From Pelosinus baikalensis (GTDB lineage Bacteria; Bacillota; Negativicutes; DSM-13327), in NCBI RefSeq assembly GCF_020819555.1, contig NZ_JAJHJB010000017.1, positions 1 through 64,000 on the forward strand: 64,000 nt of DNA, in the 5' to 3' direction. Shown here in pieces: positions 1 through 9,047 of the stretch (the first letter of the stretch is position 1; each line of letters begins with the position of its first letter). Position numbers and translations under genes: made by a program. The notes beneath the pieces were generated by a model, which saw nothing but the letters and a program-made list of their open reading frames with translations, ran no database searches and was not told where the DNA came from.

Positions 1-1
1 C

Positions 2-1195
2 AATTATCTCACGAATTATTCTTCGATTCTATCCACTGTCTTGTTTGACGGTTACGATATACATAGGCCAGTTATCAAAGCTTTAGAATTGATGAAGAAA
101 TATACTGAATCAGCGTCTCATTACTTTGCTGATAATGAAGAAATCCCCATCGAAGGCGTTATTAGGCCTGGTATAAAGGAAGCTGTAATGGAAAAGAGCG
201 ATAACGGCCAAGAACGTATCAATCGGATTAACTATGAAATAGTAGCATTACAGGCTTTAAGGGATAAATTGCGTTGTAAAGAAATATGGGTTGCCGGAGC
301 CAGTCGCTATAGGAATCCAGATGAAGATTTACCAACAGATTTTGAAGAACGCAGAGAAGAAAACTATAAAGCGTTAAAGCAACCGTTGGATTCAGAAGAA
401 TTTATATCAACCATAAAGCAAAATATGATAAATGCTTTAACAATGCTTGATACCAGTATGCCGAAAAATACCAAGGTAAAAATACTCACTGAAAAGAATT
501 TTGTTGATTCTCACGGCCAAAGTGAGGTGGCTTTTGCTTTCTGCCATTTGCTTGGATTTAATCTGATGCCAAGACTAAAAGGTATACATCGTCAAAAGTT
601 ATATCGGCCAGATACCGGAATGATGGATGCTTACCCCAATTTACAGCCTGTTCTAACACGACCAATTAATTGGGATCTTATCCGCCAACAGTATGACCAA
701 ATGATTAAATATGCGACGGCCCTGCGTCTTGGAACTGCAGAAACAGAAGCAATTATGAAAAGGTTTACCAGGAACAATTTGAAACATCCTACATATTTAG
801 CCATGGCAGAGCTTGGAAAAGCGATAAAGACCATATTCCTATGTGAATATTTAAAATCTGAAGAACTACGTATTGAAATAAATGAAGGACTAAATGTTGT
901 TGAAAACTGGAATTCAGCCAACGGCTTCATCTTCTTTGGAAAAGGCGGAGAAATTGCTACGAACAGAATTGAAGATCAGGAACTTGCGGTATTGTCCTTA
1001 CATTTAGTTCAAAACTGCTTAGTCTATATAAACACATTAATGATCCAGAAAATCTTATCGCAGAACAAATGGTTAGAATTAATGACCCCTGAAGATTTAC
1101 GGGCACTCACACCACTAATTTATAGCCATATTAATCCGTATGGAAATTTCGCACTCGATATGGAAGAAAGAATTCTTATTGATTATTTACAGTAA
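2..1195 (+). pseudogene. Tn3-family transposase (TnpA), internally deleted, 5' end outside window
   Basis: The reading frame is open from the window edge, so the Leu codon at 41 is internal and not a start. Residues up to about 150 match the middle of Tn3-family TnpA (HRPVI, then the EIWVAGASRYRNP region). The C-terminal half matches the end of the DDE domain: VDSHGQSEVAFAF, the LYRPDTG region, RPINWDLIRQQYD, NEGLNVVENWNS, FFGKGGEIATNR and NPYG. Between VKILTEK (about 480-495) and NFVDSHG about 250 residues usual for the family are absent, without a frame change. That block carries the first catalytic Asp (usually in an ASDSKKF-like motif). The second Asp and the Glu are still present. The protein should be catalytically dead. 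Full TnpA is about 980-1000 residues. The family is certain; the inactivity is inferred. Confidence 0.9.
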
Positions 1196-1203
1196 TTTCC
1201 ATT

Positions 1204-1241
1204 TACTTTTCAGTACATGACACGGATGCTACCACTACCCC
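1204..1241. repeat. Candidate Tn3-type terminal inverted repeat
   Basis: Read on the minus strand this 38-bp stretch begins GGGGTAGTGGTAGCATCC. Tn3-family terminal repeats are about 38 bp, begin GGGG, and lie just after the tnpA stop; this one starts 8 bp after the stop at 1195. The opening resembles Tn1546/Tn4430-type ends as I remember them. The partner repeat would lie left of the window, so pairing cannot be checked here. Confidence 0.5.
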
Positions 1242-1281
1242 TCCCAGCTAGAAATATTCTTTGCTGATCGGCTGGATTAGC

Positions 1282-1309
1282 TTGACAGCTAGAACTATTT
1301 TTGTATAAT
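1282..1309 (+). promoter_or_regulatory. Consensus sigma-A promoter with no downstream gene
   Basis: TTGACA (1282-1287), a 16-bp spacer and TATAAT (1304-1309) form a perfect-hexamer promoter. Nothing on the plus strand downstream codes for a recognisable protein. The transcript would start near 1316 and run straight into an inverted repeat (1317-1351), then a second one (1421-1453), before meeting the convergent operon that ends at 1480. Confidence 0.6.
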
Positions 1310-1316
1310 GCAAGCA

Positions 1317-1351
1317 AAGGGGCAACCAGCCCAATGCCTGTTTTGCCCCTT
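1317..1351. repeat. Inverted repeat (hairpin), 9-bp arms
   Basis: AAGGGGCAA (1317-1325) pairs perfectly with TTGCCCCTT (1343-1351) around a 17-nt loop. No T-tract follows on either strand, so it is not a classical intrinsic terminator. It would sit at the 5' end of a transcript from the promoter at 1282-1309. Confidence 0.45.
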
Positions 1352-1420
1352 AAAAAAATATTTGCTCTTTTTATACCAATTGGAGTTTACACAAAATCAG
1401 GGATACACCCGGAATAAATG

Positions 1421-1453
1421 ACCTGAACCTCCGTATCTCGAAGGGGTTCAGGT
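1421..1453 (-). terminator. Inverted repeat, possible terminator of the minus-strand operon
   Basis: ACCTGAACC (1421-1429) pairs perfectly with GGTTCAGGT (1445-1453), loop 15 nt. It lies about 30 bp past the end of the VWA gene, where a minus-strand terminator is expected, but the following T content is poor. Between 1196 and 1479 I see only this, the hairpin at 1317, the promoter at 1282 and the candidate transposon end. Confidence 0.35.
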
Positions 1454-1479
1454 TCTCACATAGGTTTGATTGGTTGCCT

Positions 1480-2886
1480 TCAAACGTGACTTACTTCTTG
1501 GTTATTCATTGAATATCCATCTCTCATAAGATCACTCGTATATAATGTATTATCTTTTATTTCAATAGTATTAAGTTTCTTAACTGTTCCATAAGGTTCT
1601 TTTAATGAAAGCTTATCTCCTCTCCCAGAAATAACCCATAAAGTTTTATACCCCCTGGGTATTGATAGAAGCTTATCTTCACCTTTGCCATCAGTAAAAT
1701 ACACTAACAAATTAACCTTATTGTTATTAGCATATTCAAAAACTGGAGTAAATTTAGTGCCTCCTCTTATATTCATTCGATCTTTTATATCCTTTACAGA
1801 TTTGACTTTATACACACGTCTAATTTCACTATCACATTCTATAATCGTAATTTCATGATTATAATTTTTTACTATATTGAATACTTCTTTAATGGCTTGA
1901 TTAAATTCTTCATCACTAATGCTTCCGCTTATGTCAAGGGCAATAACAATTTTTGCTTTATGACTCCTAAGCTGGCCTCTTAAATCGAATCGATCAGGCT
2001 GCCTTCGATTTCTTCGTGTTATAGTCTTCTTTTGATTACTTTCAACAGTTCCCATTAACCTCTTAAGATATAAATTCCAAGGTAATTCAGCCTTGCTATT
2101 TTTAAGTGATGATATCATACTTTCTAAATAGTTTGGAATATTGCCTTTTTGCGAATCATCAATAAACTTCTCAGTAAATTCTTTAAGCGTTTTTTCATCT
2201 ATATCACTAGAATCTTCCCAAATGTCATGAGTTTTTTCAGGATTATAATCAGTTTCTATTTTTTCATCTTTATTACTATCATCCTCTGCTGCATCTTCAT
2301 CTTCTTCTAGTAAATCTATGGCAGTTTGAATTTTTTCTGCATAATATTCGAAGGATTCAAAAGGCAAGAGTTTTAAAGAATAATTTAAATTTACCCATTC
2401 TAAAGTTGTAGCATAGGGGGGCAGATGATCTAAATATGTATTTACTACAACATCCATTGCCATATTAACAGCTAATGTTCCATATTCAACCTTACATTCT
2501 TTTGCTCTTATTAAATGCATAGATACGATATGGAGTATTTCGTGTTTAATTGTACTTTCCATTTGTTTTATAGTAAGAGTTAAAAAAATTATGGGGTTAA
2601 AATAGACAACATATTTCGAACCTTTAAAATTCACAGCAGTAGGACTGCTTATATCAAATCTTATTTCTCTTGACATTTGAAACAAAAAATATCCATAGAA
2701 ATTATCTTTATCTTCCATAAGACTTAAATTAACTTTATCTACAAGGCTAAAAAACTCTTCTTTAAAATCTTTTGGTATATTTATTTTAGAATTACCATCT
2801 TTATGATTTTCTCTTAAAAAAATAGTAATAATTTTATTTGCTTTTTCATAAAGCCCTTTTACAAGGGTTTCAAAATGAGTTTCCAT
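1480..2886 (-). CDS. Metallopeptidase-like / VWA domain protein (DUF2201 type)
   Basis: 468 residues, soluble, no signal peptide. The N-terminal half contains a zincin-like H115-E-x-x-H119 motif (KHEILH), as in the DUF2201 putative metallopeptidase domain. A very acidic linker follows (about 193-235). The C-terminal domain is VWA-like: D318-I-S-G-S322 is a MIDAS motif, with GGTKFTP near 375 and TDG near 398. Proteins of this type are usually encoded with a MoxR-like ATPase, here the next gene upstream, only 6 bp away. The MoxR partner is expected to remodel or deliver a target to the MIDAS site. The start is supported by AAGGTGA before the ATG at 2886. Third gene of the 4832-1480 operon. The biological role is unknown, and peptidase activity is inferred from HExxH only. 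Confidence 0.85.
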   Translation of the reverse strand: METHFETLVKGLYEKANKIITIFLRENHKDGNSKINIPKDFKEEFFSLVDKVNLSLMEDKDNFYGYFLFQMSREIRFDISSPTAVNFKGSKYVVYFNPIIFLTLTIKQMESTIKHEILHIVSMHLIRAKECKVEYGTLAVNMAMDVVVNTYLDHLPPYATTLEWVNLNYSLKLLPFESFEYYAEKIQTAIDLLEEDEDAAEDDSNKDEKIETDYNPEKTHDIWEDSSDIDEKTLKEFTEKFIDDSQKGNIPNYLESMISSLKNSKAELPWNLYLKRLMGTVESNQKKTITRRNRRQPDRFDLRGQLRSHKAKIVIALDISGSISDEEFNQAIKEVFNIVKNYNHEITIIECDSEIRRVYKVKSVKDIKDRMNIRGGTKFTPVFEYANNNKVNLLVYFTDGKGEDKLLSIPRGYKTLWVISGRGDKLSLKEPYGTVKKLNTIEIKDNTLYTSDLMRDGYSMNNQEVSHV

Positions 2887-2892
2887 ACATTA

Positions 2893-4020
2893 TCACCTTA
2901 CTAAATTATAAGATTCAAAATATGATTCTACAAAGGCTTCATTTTCTATGGCATGTTTGTATACTTCAGTATAACTATTTTTAATATCCTTCATGATTCC
3001 TATCATTAAATCTACAGGATATAGTTGCAAAAACTCAATCAGTCTGTCAATATAATAACTTGAGTCATAATCACCATTTTTTATATTTGCTTCTAAGTTC
3101 TTTAGAATATTCTTTGCGGATAGATATAGCCTTGTATGACTTTCGCTTTTTACTCTTTCTATAATAGATTGATGAAGAGAATCTCCTGAAAAAACATCTT
3201 CATAAGATAGTAGTGAACTATAATCGGATTCAACAAAGCTAACAAACTCTTCTGCGATGAATTTCCCTACATTTCCTTTGATAACATTTAAAAACACGGA
3301 TCTAGGTATTGAATCTTTTTTCTCCTTATAAATTTTATAAATGCTAGAAATTCTTTCATAGCTTCTTGGAGTTGCTCTTATATCATCTTCGTTTATTTTA
3401 TGCAAATATTCTGGGAAGGTTGAGATAAACTCTATAACCTTTTGCTCAATTCCTATATTTATTGCCCAATCTAACCACTGAATATAATCAGGTTCCATGT
3501 GTAACCACACAAATCTATTTTCTTGCGCTACATCCATATCTACAACTTGGTAATCAAAATCCGAACCATATTTACTTGAAGGATTCATAGCGGCTACTAT
3601 TTTTACATCTTCATGTAACTTATATCCATTAATTTCTCTATTTAATATTAAATTCATAAGTTCCTGTTGTACTGTATGTTCACAACGATTGATTTCGTCT
3701 ATAAATAAAAGAACTGTTTTTTGCTCCGCTATTTCTTCATCAATTTCCCTTAACTTATTATGAATGGCATATACTGTAGTTTTCTTTTCAACTTTATCTC
3801 CTTTAGAATTAGCTTTTATATAAGATTCTATAGTGGGAAGACCACCTATTTCACCTTCTTTAAGGAGATTCCCATCAATAACAATTAAACTCCAATTATT
3901 ATCTTTCGCAATTTCCTTGACTAAAGCTGTCTTTCCTATGCCACTTTCGCCAACGATTAAAGGTACTTCTCCAGTAGCTAGTACTAAATCAACACTTTTT
4001 AATGTATCTATAAAATTCAT
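2893..4020 (-). CDS. MoxR-like AAA+ ATPase
   Basis: 375 residues. Walker A is GESGIGKT (24-31), Walker B FIDE with D108-E109, and sensor 1 is the Asn of AAMNPSSK (N146). This layout is typical of AAA_5/MoxR ATPases, which act as oligomeric remodelling machines paired with VWA proteins. The C-terminal 150 residues are helical with no further recognised motif. It lies between the repeat protein (11-bp gap) and the VWA/metallopeptidase protein (6-bp gap), so the three are co-transcribed and probably form one complex. Confident family call; the substrate is unknown. Confidence 0.9.
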   Translation of the reverse strand: MNFIDTLKSVDLVLATGEVPLIVGESGIGKTALVKEIAKDNNWSLIVIDGNLLKEGEIGGLPTIESYIKANSKGDKVEKKTTVYAIHNKLREIDEEIAEQKTVLLFIDEINRCEHTVQQELMNLILNREINGYKLHEDVKIVAAMNPSSKYGSDFDYQVVDMDVAQENRFVWLHMEPDYIQWLDWAINIGIEQKVIEFISTFPEYLHKINEDDIRATPRSYERISSIYKIYKEKKDSIPRSVFLNVIKGNVGKFIAEEFVSFVESDYSSLLSYEDVFSGDSLHQSIIERVKSESHTRLYLSAKNILKNLEANIKNGDYDSSYYIDRLIEFLQLYPVDLMIGIMKDIKNSYTEVYKHAIENEAFVESYFESYNLVR

Positions 4021-4031
4021 TATATCTCCAC

Positions 4032-4832
4032 CTATTTCAGCTTTAGCTTTTCATCTACAGCTATTTTTTTTGCCTTTTTACTTCCATATTTATAAATAAA
4101 CATCATCTTGTCCATTAGCATAATATCACTAGTCTTATCTATAGTACTATTTAAATAATCTCTAACATATTTTTCTTCCACATCTTCATTTGATAGTGCT
4201 TCTTTTAACACTTGCTCTAATTCATTTTTAGATATTTCTTTCATAACATATTTAATCACTAAAATATTTACTTTCAAAAATTCTAATATTTTATTTTTAT
4301 CTAAGTCAGGTATTAGTCGAATAGCCCTCTCATCATTCTTGATAGCGATAAACTCTGCATTATGGGTAGGTGTATTTATATATCTTAATGCATCATAACT
4401 TATTTTTACCGCTTCTTCTTGTGCACGTTGGGAAGGTTCTTTTATAAACTTTATTGAATCGTAATTTTTTCTTACAGCTAATAATTGCAATTCCTCACTT
4501 GGATTATTAACATATTTAATAGCCCATCCAGCTTGATTTATCGCTAATTTAATTATCTTATCGGTTGGATTTTTAATATACTCTAAGTTAATCCATCCAT
4601 CATTTATAGCTTTTATCATCATACCTTCTGTAGGGTTATTTATAAATTCAATCGCTCGAGCGTTATTGTCCATAGCTGATTCTTGCATCTGACTAGTTGG
4701 ATTATCTATATATTTTAACGCAAGTCCATTTTTTTTTATAGCCAATAACTTCATTTCATCTGTAGGATTATTTATATATGCTATAGCATTAGGATTATTC
4801 TTTATCATTTCAATAAGCTTTGATTTTTCCAT
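4032..4832 (-). CDS. Protein with eight ~22-residue helical repeats
   Basis: 266 residues. From about residue 13 to 185 the protein is built of eight repeats of about 22 residues, with core pattern A-I-x-Y-I-x-N-P-T-x-E-M-x-x-x-A-I-x-x-N. The pattern suggests a two-helix solenoid, resembling DUF4116-like repeats. Repeats 1-5 are well preserved; 6-8 drift. The C-terminal 75 residues are different and Lys-rich. There is no catalytic signature. First gene of the operon; start ATG preceded by AGAAGGAAAG. In this setting a substrate-recognition or scaffold role for the MoxR/VWA pair is plausible but is inference. Confidence 0.75.
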   Translation of the reverse strand: MEKSKLIEMIKNNPNAIAYINNPTDEMKLLAIKKNGLALKYIDNPTSQMQESAMDNNARAIEFINNPTEGMMIKAINDGWINLEYIKNPTDKIIKLAINQAGWAIKYVNNPSEELQLLAVRKNYDSIKFIKEPSQRAQEEAVKISYDALRYINTPTHNAEFIAIKNDERAIRLIPDLDKNKILEFLKVNILVIKYVMKEISKNELEQVLKEALSNEDVEEKYVRDYLNSTIDKTSDIMLMDKMMFIYKYGSKKAKKIAVDEKLKLK

Positions 4833-5000
4833 AATGTTACTTTCCTTCTGTCATTATTTTCATTATATGTAATTATTACTTATTATCATTAATATGCTTT
4901 TTAAGTTAATCTAAATAGAATAATTATACCACTGTATAAAAAAAGGTTCTATGAAATGCTGCTGAAACAGTAGTTATTGACATACAAAAAAAGCCACATA

Positions 5001-5049
5001 AATTAAAAACTAAAAGGAACGAGTCCTGTAGATTTCAGAACTCATTCCT
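5001..5049 (-). terminator. Intrinsic terminator of the Rph-like gene
   Basis: On the minus strand, AGGAATGAGT pairs with ACTCGTTCCT (5015-5024 with 5040-5049, one U-G pair), loop 15 nt, followed by TTTAGTTTTTAATT (5001-5014). It lies 39 bp past the stop of the gene ending at 5088. In the rest of 4833-5087 I see only the AT-rich upstream region of the repeat-protein operon and no other gene. Confidence 0.8.
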
Positions 5050-5087
5050 CTGTAGTTGCCTAAAAGAATATGTCCAACTTTTTGGGG

Positions 5088-7727
5088 TCAATTCAAAGCG
5101 GGCGGTCTTGGCTGCTTCAGAATCTCCACAAAACCCTGATCGCCATCCACCCGTATCCTTTCGCCATCTTTAATGAGCGTCGTGGCATCATCAACCCCTA
5201 CTACTGCCGGAATACCATATTCTCGGGCGACAACAGCACCGTGGGTCATTAACCCTCCAACCTCAGTGACGATGGCTTTAGCCGATTGGAATAAGGGGGT
5301 CCAGCCCGGATCCGTTTGGGGCGAAACGAGAATCTCTCCTTCATGCAGCACAGCATTTTCCGGCCTTAGGATAATCCGAGCGATGCCTTCAGCAGTCCCA
5401 GCGGAAACAGGACTGCCAATCAGCGTACCCTCAGGAACATTCCTTCTATCAGGAGGAACAATGATAATTTCACCTTCACTGGTCATTATGCGGGGCGGTT
5501 TTAGATTTTGATGCCATTGATACTGTTCTTTGCGTTTCGCAACCAATGCAGCTGCGTTACCGCTAAAATCGCCCTGCCTCATTTGTATCAGTTCTTCTAA
5601 ACTTAGGAAATAGGCGTCTTGAGCCTGCTCTAGTCTCCCCATTGTAACAAGTTCATTGGCTTCAGCCATAATTGCTTTTTTGCATTCGTCTAAAATCATG
5701 CTCATTAAATATTTGTGATGTTCCCGAAGTCCGCCCAAATATCGAAATACAGCAATTAAACGGGTAGAAAGTTTTAATTTGAAATGATTGTCTTTCACAT
5801 GGCTTAGAACACGCAGAACGGCTTCTGCAGCTTCCTTTTCGCCTTCGGCAAATCGCTGGCGGTGTTCACCTGGCTTTACACTTCGCATATGGCTGAATAT
5901 GGCAGACAGTAACTGCGTTGGCTTTTCACGCCAGCGTGGATTTGTCAGATCAATTTCGCCAGGGCATCTCATGCCGTATTGATCAATAAATTTTTCAAAG
6001 GCGTGTCTAAAGGTATTACCTCCAGCAACTTGAGCAAGCCCGGTATAGAATGTTTGATCATCAGCAGTTTTTAAATACTCTTCTACCTCGGGAAGTTTTC
6101 GCAGTAGATCTGCCAAATCGCCAAGCTGCAGGCCCAGCTCGGTGGTAACATTGCCGGGAAGGGATTTGTTTAACTTATGAAGCTCTGCTGCATCTCCCAT
6201 CCAGCGGACAAGCATCTTTTCCAGCAGCTTATTGGCAAGTATACCAGGTACAACATAGGGGATAATCTCCTGGATAATGTCTATCATCATACCGTCTAAT
6301 TGCTGTTGAACGACTTTTAGTCGTTCGGTACCTTCCACGCTGCTGAGTGCTTGCCTGGTTTGCTGCATTTTTTCCTGCATGTAGGCTTCGATCCTAGGTT
6401 TAGCCAGCCGGGGATCACCGGTACGCAGAATCTTCCAAGCCTTTTTTAGAATGGGGGCTGCTATTTTGCGCGCAGTACCTGGAGTATTTGAGTGAAGGTT
6501 TCCTGCGAAAATTCCTGGTCGTTTGACGACAGCACCAAGAGATCGGCTCATGGCTTCGTCTACTGATGATAATAACTTTGGGAAAAGGATACGCACTATT
6601 TTAGACAACAGAAAATCCGTAAGATCAATATAGATTCGGCTGCCCGCCTCGACAAATACCTGTGGGGGAAATGCCGTACGTAATACTGATCTGCCTAATG
6701 GCTTTATAGCATTCGGCATCATTTGAACATGACCAAAGGACAGCAGCACCCGCAGCGGTTGTTCGGGAATTTCCGGCAAAGGATATAACGTAGTAATTGG
6801 GCGGCTCTGGACGATAAAGAAATTCTCCTTTACCATGCAAAATTCAATATCCTGCGGTGTACCATAGTGCTGCTGAATTTGTTTTCCTAATGCAGCAAGA
6901 TCGATAATTTGCTGATCGGTCAGAGCTTGCAGCTCTTGCTGTTCCGCTGGTAGCTCTTGGGTAATAGTACCACCCTCGGGTAAAGAATAAATGGCTACTT
7001 TCTTTTGTGATATCTTCTTGTAAATGATGCGATCATTTTTTACTTTGTACAAATCAGCCGACACTAAACCGGAAACAAGAGCTTCTCCTAAGCCAAAGCT
7101 GGCATCAATGGAAACAACAGTACGATTTCCATTTACAGGATCGGCAGTGAACAGTATTCCTGAAATATCGGGAATGACCATTTGTTGTACAACGATTGAC
7201 AAATAGACTTCAGAGTGATCGAAAGCATTTTTGGCTCGATAGGCAATTGCCCGGTCTGTAAATAAAGAAGCCCAGCATTTGCGAACATGATGCAGAAGCT
7301 CATCCTGACCCTTGATGTTTAAATACGTATCCTGCTGACCAGCAAAGGAAGCATTGGGTAAATCCTCGGCCGTTGCACTGGAACGAACTGCATACGCATG
7401 ATTTGGTCCTTGCTTCGTCCAGGCCTGTATGATTTCGTCCCTTATTTGCGCGGGTATCGCCAACTGCTGTAAATGTGTCCGAATTCGTTCTCCCAATTCC
7501 CTAATGAGGTTTAAATCGGTAGGGTCGATTGCTTTCAGCGCAGCAAACAACGTATCCATTTTCGGACTTGTTGCGATAAAATCTCGATAAGCGTAAGTCG
7601 TTACGCAAAATCCTCCGGGTACGGGAAAACCTGCTTTCGTCAGTTCCCCCAGATTCGCCCCTTTGCCGCCAACATAAGGAAGACTTAGATGATCTATTTG
7701 TTCAAAAAAAAGTACATACGGTGTCAT
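5088..7727 (-). CDS. rph: Rifampicin phosphotransferase-like / PEP synthase-family enzyme
   Basis: 879 residues from the ATG at 7727 (GGAG 10 nt upstream; a TTG two codons earlier is too close to the SD). An N-terminal ATP-grasp PPDK domain (about 5-330) has VGGKGANLGEL, AVRSSATAEDLP, SFAGQQDTYLN and QSRPITTLYP. A long helical middle domain (about 340-760) is the drug-binding region of Rph. A C-terminal swivelling His domain has TEVGGLMTHGAVVAREYG with catalytic His about 829. Overall pattern and length follow Listeria/Bacillus Rph (about 867 aa), which transfers the beta-phosphate of ATP to rifampicin, rather than true PEP synthase (about 790 aa, different order). Monocistronic with its own terminator. 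I saw no GC-rich palindrome like the rifampin-associated element upstream. Confidence 0.8.
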   Translation of the reverse strand: MTPYVLFFEQIDHLSLPYVGGKGANLGELTKAGFPVPGGFCVTTYAYRDFIATSPKMDTLFAALKAIDPTDLNLIRELGERIRTHLQQLAIPAQIRDEIIQAWTKQGPNHAYAVRSSATAEDLPNASFAGQQDTYLNIKGQDELLHHVRKCWASLFTDRAIAYRAKNAFDHSEVYLSIVVQQMVIPDISGILFTADPVNGNRTVVSIDASFGLGEALVSGLVSADLYKVKNDRIIYKKISQKKVAIYSLPEGGTITQELPAEQQELQALTDQQIIDLAALGKQIQQHYGTPQDIEFCMVKENFFIVQSRPITTLYPLPEIPEQPLRVLLSFGHVQMMPNAIKPLGRSVLRTAFPPQVFVEAGSRIYIDLTDFLLSKIVRILFPKLLSSVDEAMSRSLGAVVKRPGIFAGNLHSNTPGTARKIAAPILKKAWKILRTGDPRLAKPRIEAYMQEKMQQTRQALSSVEGTERLKVVQQQLDGMMIDIIQEIIPYVVPGILANKLLEKMLVRWMGDAAELHKLNKSLPGNVTTELGLQLGDLADLLRKLPEVEEYLKTADDQTFYTGLAQVAGGNTFRHAFEKFIDQYGMRCPGEIDLTNPRWREKPTQLLSAIFSHMRSVKPGEHRQRFAEGEKEAAEAVLRVLSHVKDNHFKLKLSTRLIAVFRYLGGLREHHKYLMSMILDECKKAIMAEANELVTMGRLEQAQDAYFLSLEELIQMRQGDFSGNAAALVAKRKEQYQWHQNLKPPRIMTSEGEIIIVPPDRRNVPEGTLIGSPVSAGTAEGIARIILRPENAVLHEGEILVSPQTDPGWTPLFQSAKAIVTEVGGLMTHGAVVAREYGIPAVVGVDDATTLIKDGERIRVDGDQGFVEILKQPRPPALN

Positions 7728-7961
7728 CAGCAAATTGCTCCTCGCATATCCTTATCGGTTATAGTTGTTTTCAATATAGGTATCTTACCCGCTGACTTTC
7801 TTAACTATTCGTTGCTGTTTTGTAGGATTCGTTTTTTACTCTTCACTAAAAAACAAATTCTAAGCCAATCGCGAACTCTCCATGCGGGGTATTATTTCTC
7901 ATATTAACGAAGTAATTTGTTAAGGTCAATGAGGTAGATGTTAAATAAAATTACTTGACGC

Positions 7962-8001
7962 AATAATTAATATATTATAATATTATAATATATTAATTAT
8001 T
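7962..8001. promoter_or_regulatory. 40-bp perfect palindrome overlapping the arsP promoter
   Basis: The 20 bases AATAATTAATATATTATAAT are followed at once by their exact reverse complement (7982-8001). A -35 TTGACG (7955-7960) lies just before it, and TATAAT boxes lie inside (7976-7981, 7984-7989), so a bound dimer or tetramer would block the promoter. It is the natural operator for the ArsR-family regulator encoded at 9048-9374 (autoregulation inferred). Elsewhere in 7728-8020 I see no gene. Confidence 0.7.
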
Positions 8002-8020
8002 AAAGAAGGCGGTGAGTATT

Positions 8021-8968
8021 TTGTTGGATGTTTTTGCAGATTATATGACATATCAAGTTTTTGAAATCACAAAGGGATCTAAATTAGGGGATGCGGTAAA
8101 TTTTTTTATTTATGATTCGCTGAAAATATTTATAATGTTAGCCATCATTATCTTTTTTGTATCAATCATAAGAACCTATTTCCCACCAGAACGCACGAAA
8201 CAACTACTGAGTCACAAGAGGGAATTTTTAGGAAATATTTTGGCAGCATTACTCGGAATTGTCACACCCTTTTGTTCCTGCTCGGCAGTGCCTGTGTTTA
8301 TTGGTTTTGTTGAATCTGGGGTTCCGTTAGGAGTTACCTTTTCTTTTTTGATTTCATCACCAATGGTAAATGAGGTAGCATTAGTTTTACTATGGGGCAT
8401 GTTCGGCTGGAAAATTGCGATGATTTATATATCAACAGGTGTATTAGTCGCTATTATTTCTGGGTATATTATTGGAAAATTTAAATTAGAGCATTTGGTA
8501 GAAGAATATGTTTACCAGATGAAAGTTGGACAAAATGAAATCGAGAGCATGACCGTAGCAGCTAGACTACAATATGCGAAAGACTATACGAAAGAGATTC
8601 TGCGGAAGGTATGGCTATATGTGGTTATTGCGATCAGTTTAGGCGGTTTTATTCATGGTTATGCGCCACAGGATTTTCTGGCAGATTATGCAGGGAAGGA
8701 TAACCTTTTTGCAGTACCATTGGCTGTATTGGTAGGGGTACCCCTTTATTCAAATGCTGCCGGGGTAATACCGATTGTCTATGCTTTAATGGAAAAGGGT
8801 ATGAGTATGGGAACGGTTCTTGCTTTTATGATGTCGGTCACAGCCTTGAGCCTACCTGAGATGATTATATTGCGCAATGTGTTAAAACCTAAATTAATTG
8901 CAATATTTGTAAGTATTCTGGCAGTGGCAATTACGTTAACTGGTTATATGTTTAATATTGTTTTATAA
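8021..8968 (+). CDS. arsP: ArsP-type permease (DUF318 family)
   Basis: About 315 residues with roughly eight membrane segments. The hallmark TPFCSCSAVP lies near residues 84-93 and SSPMVNE follows in the next helix; both are typical of the ArsP/DUF318 permeases that export organoarsenicals or related metal(loid) species. A central cytoplasmic stretch (about 155-190) separates two four-helix halves. Start: the SD-like AAGGCGGTGAG (8007-8016) covers the possible GTG at 8012, so the TTG at 8021 (8 nt after GGCGG) is the better start. First gene of an arsP-arsR-thioredoxin operon, a known arrangement. The substrate is inferred from family. Confidence 0.85.
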   Translation: MLDVFADYMTYQVFEITKGSKLGDAVNFFIYDSLKIFIMLAIIIFFVSIIRTYFPPERTKQLLSHKREFLGNILAALLGIVTPFCSCSAVPVFIGFVESGVPLGVTFSFLISSPMVNEVALVLLWGMFGWKIAMIYISTGVLVAIISGYIIGKFKLEHLVEEYVYQMKVGQNEIESMTVAARLQYAKDYTKEILRKVWLYVVIAISLGGFIHGYAPQDFLADYAGKDNLFAVPLAVLVGVPLYSNAAGVIPIVYALMEKGMSMGTVLAFMMSVTALSLPEMIILRNVLKPKLIAIFVSILAVAITLTGYMFNIVL

Positions 8969-9047
8969 AAGAGATTGACATTACCTGATTTGAGCAAGAT
9001 ACTGAATATAGTACTATTATATTTAGGAATTAGCAGGGGGATGTAAG

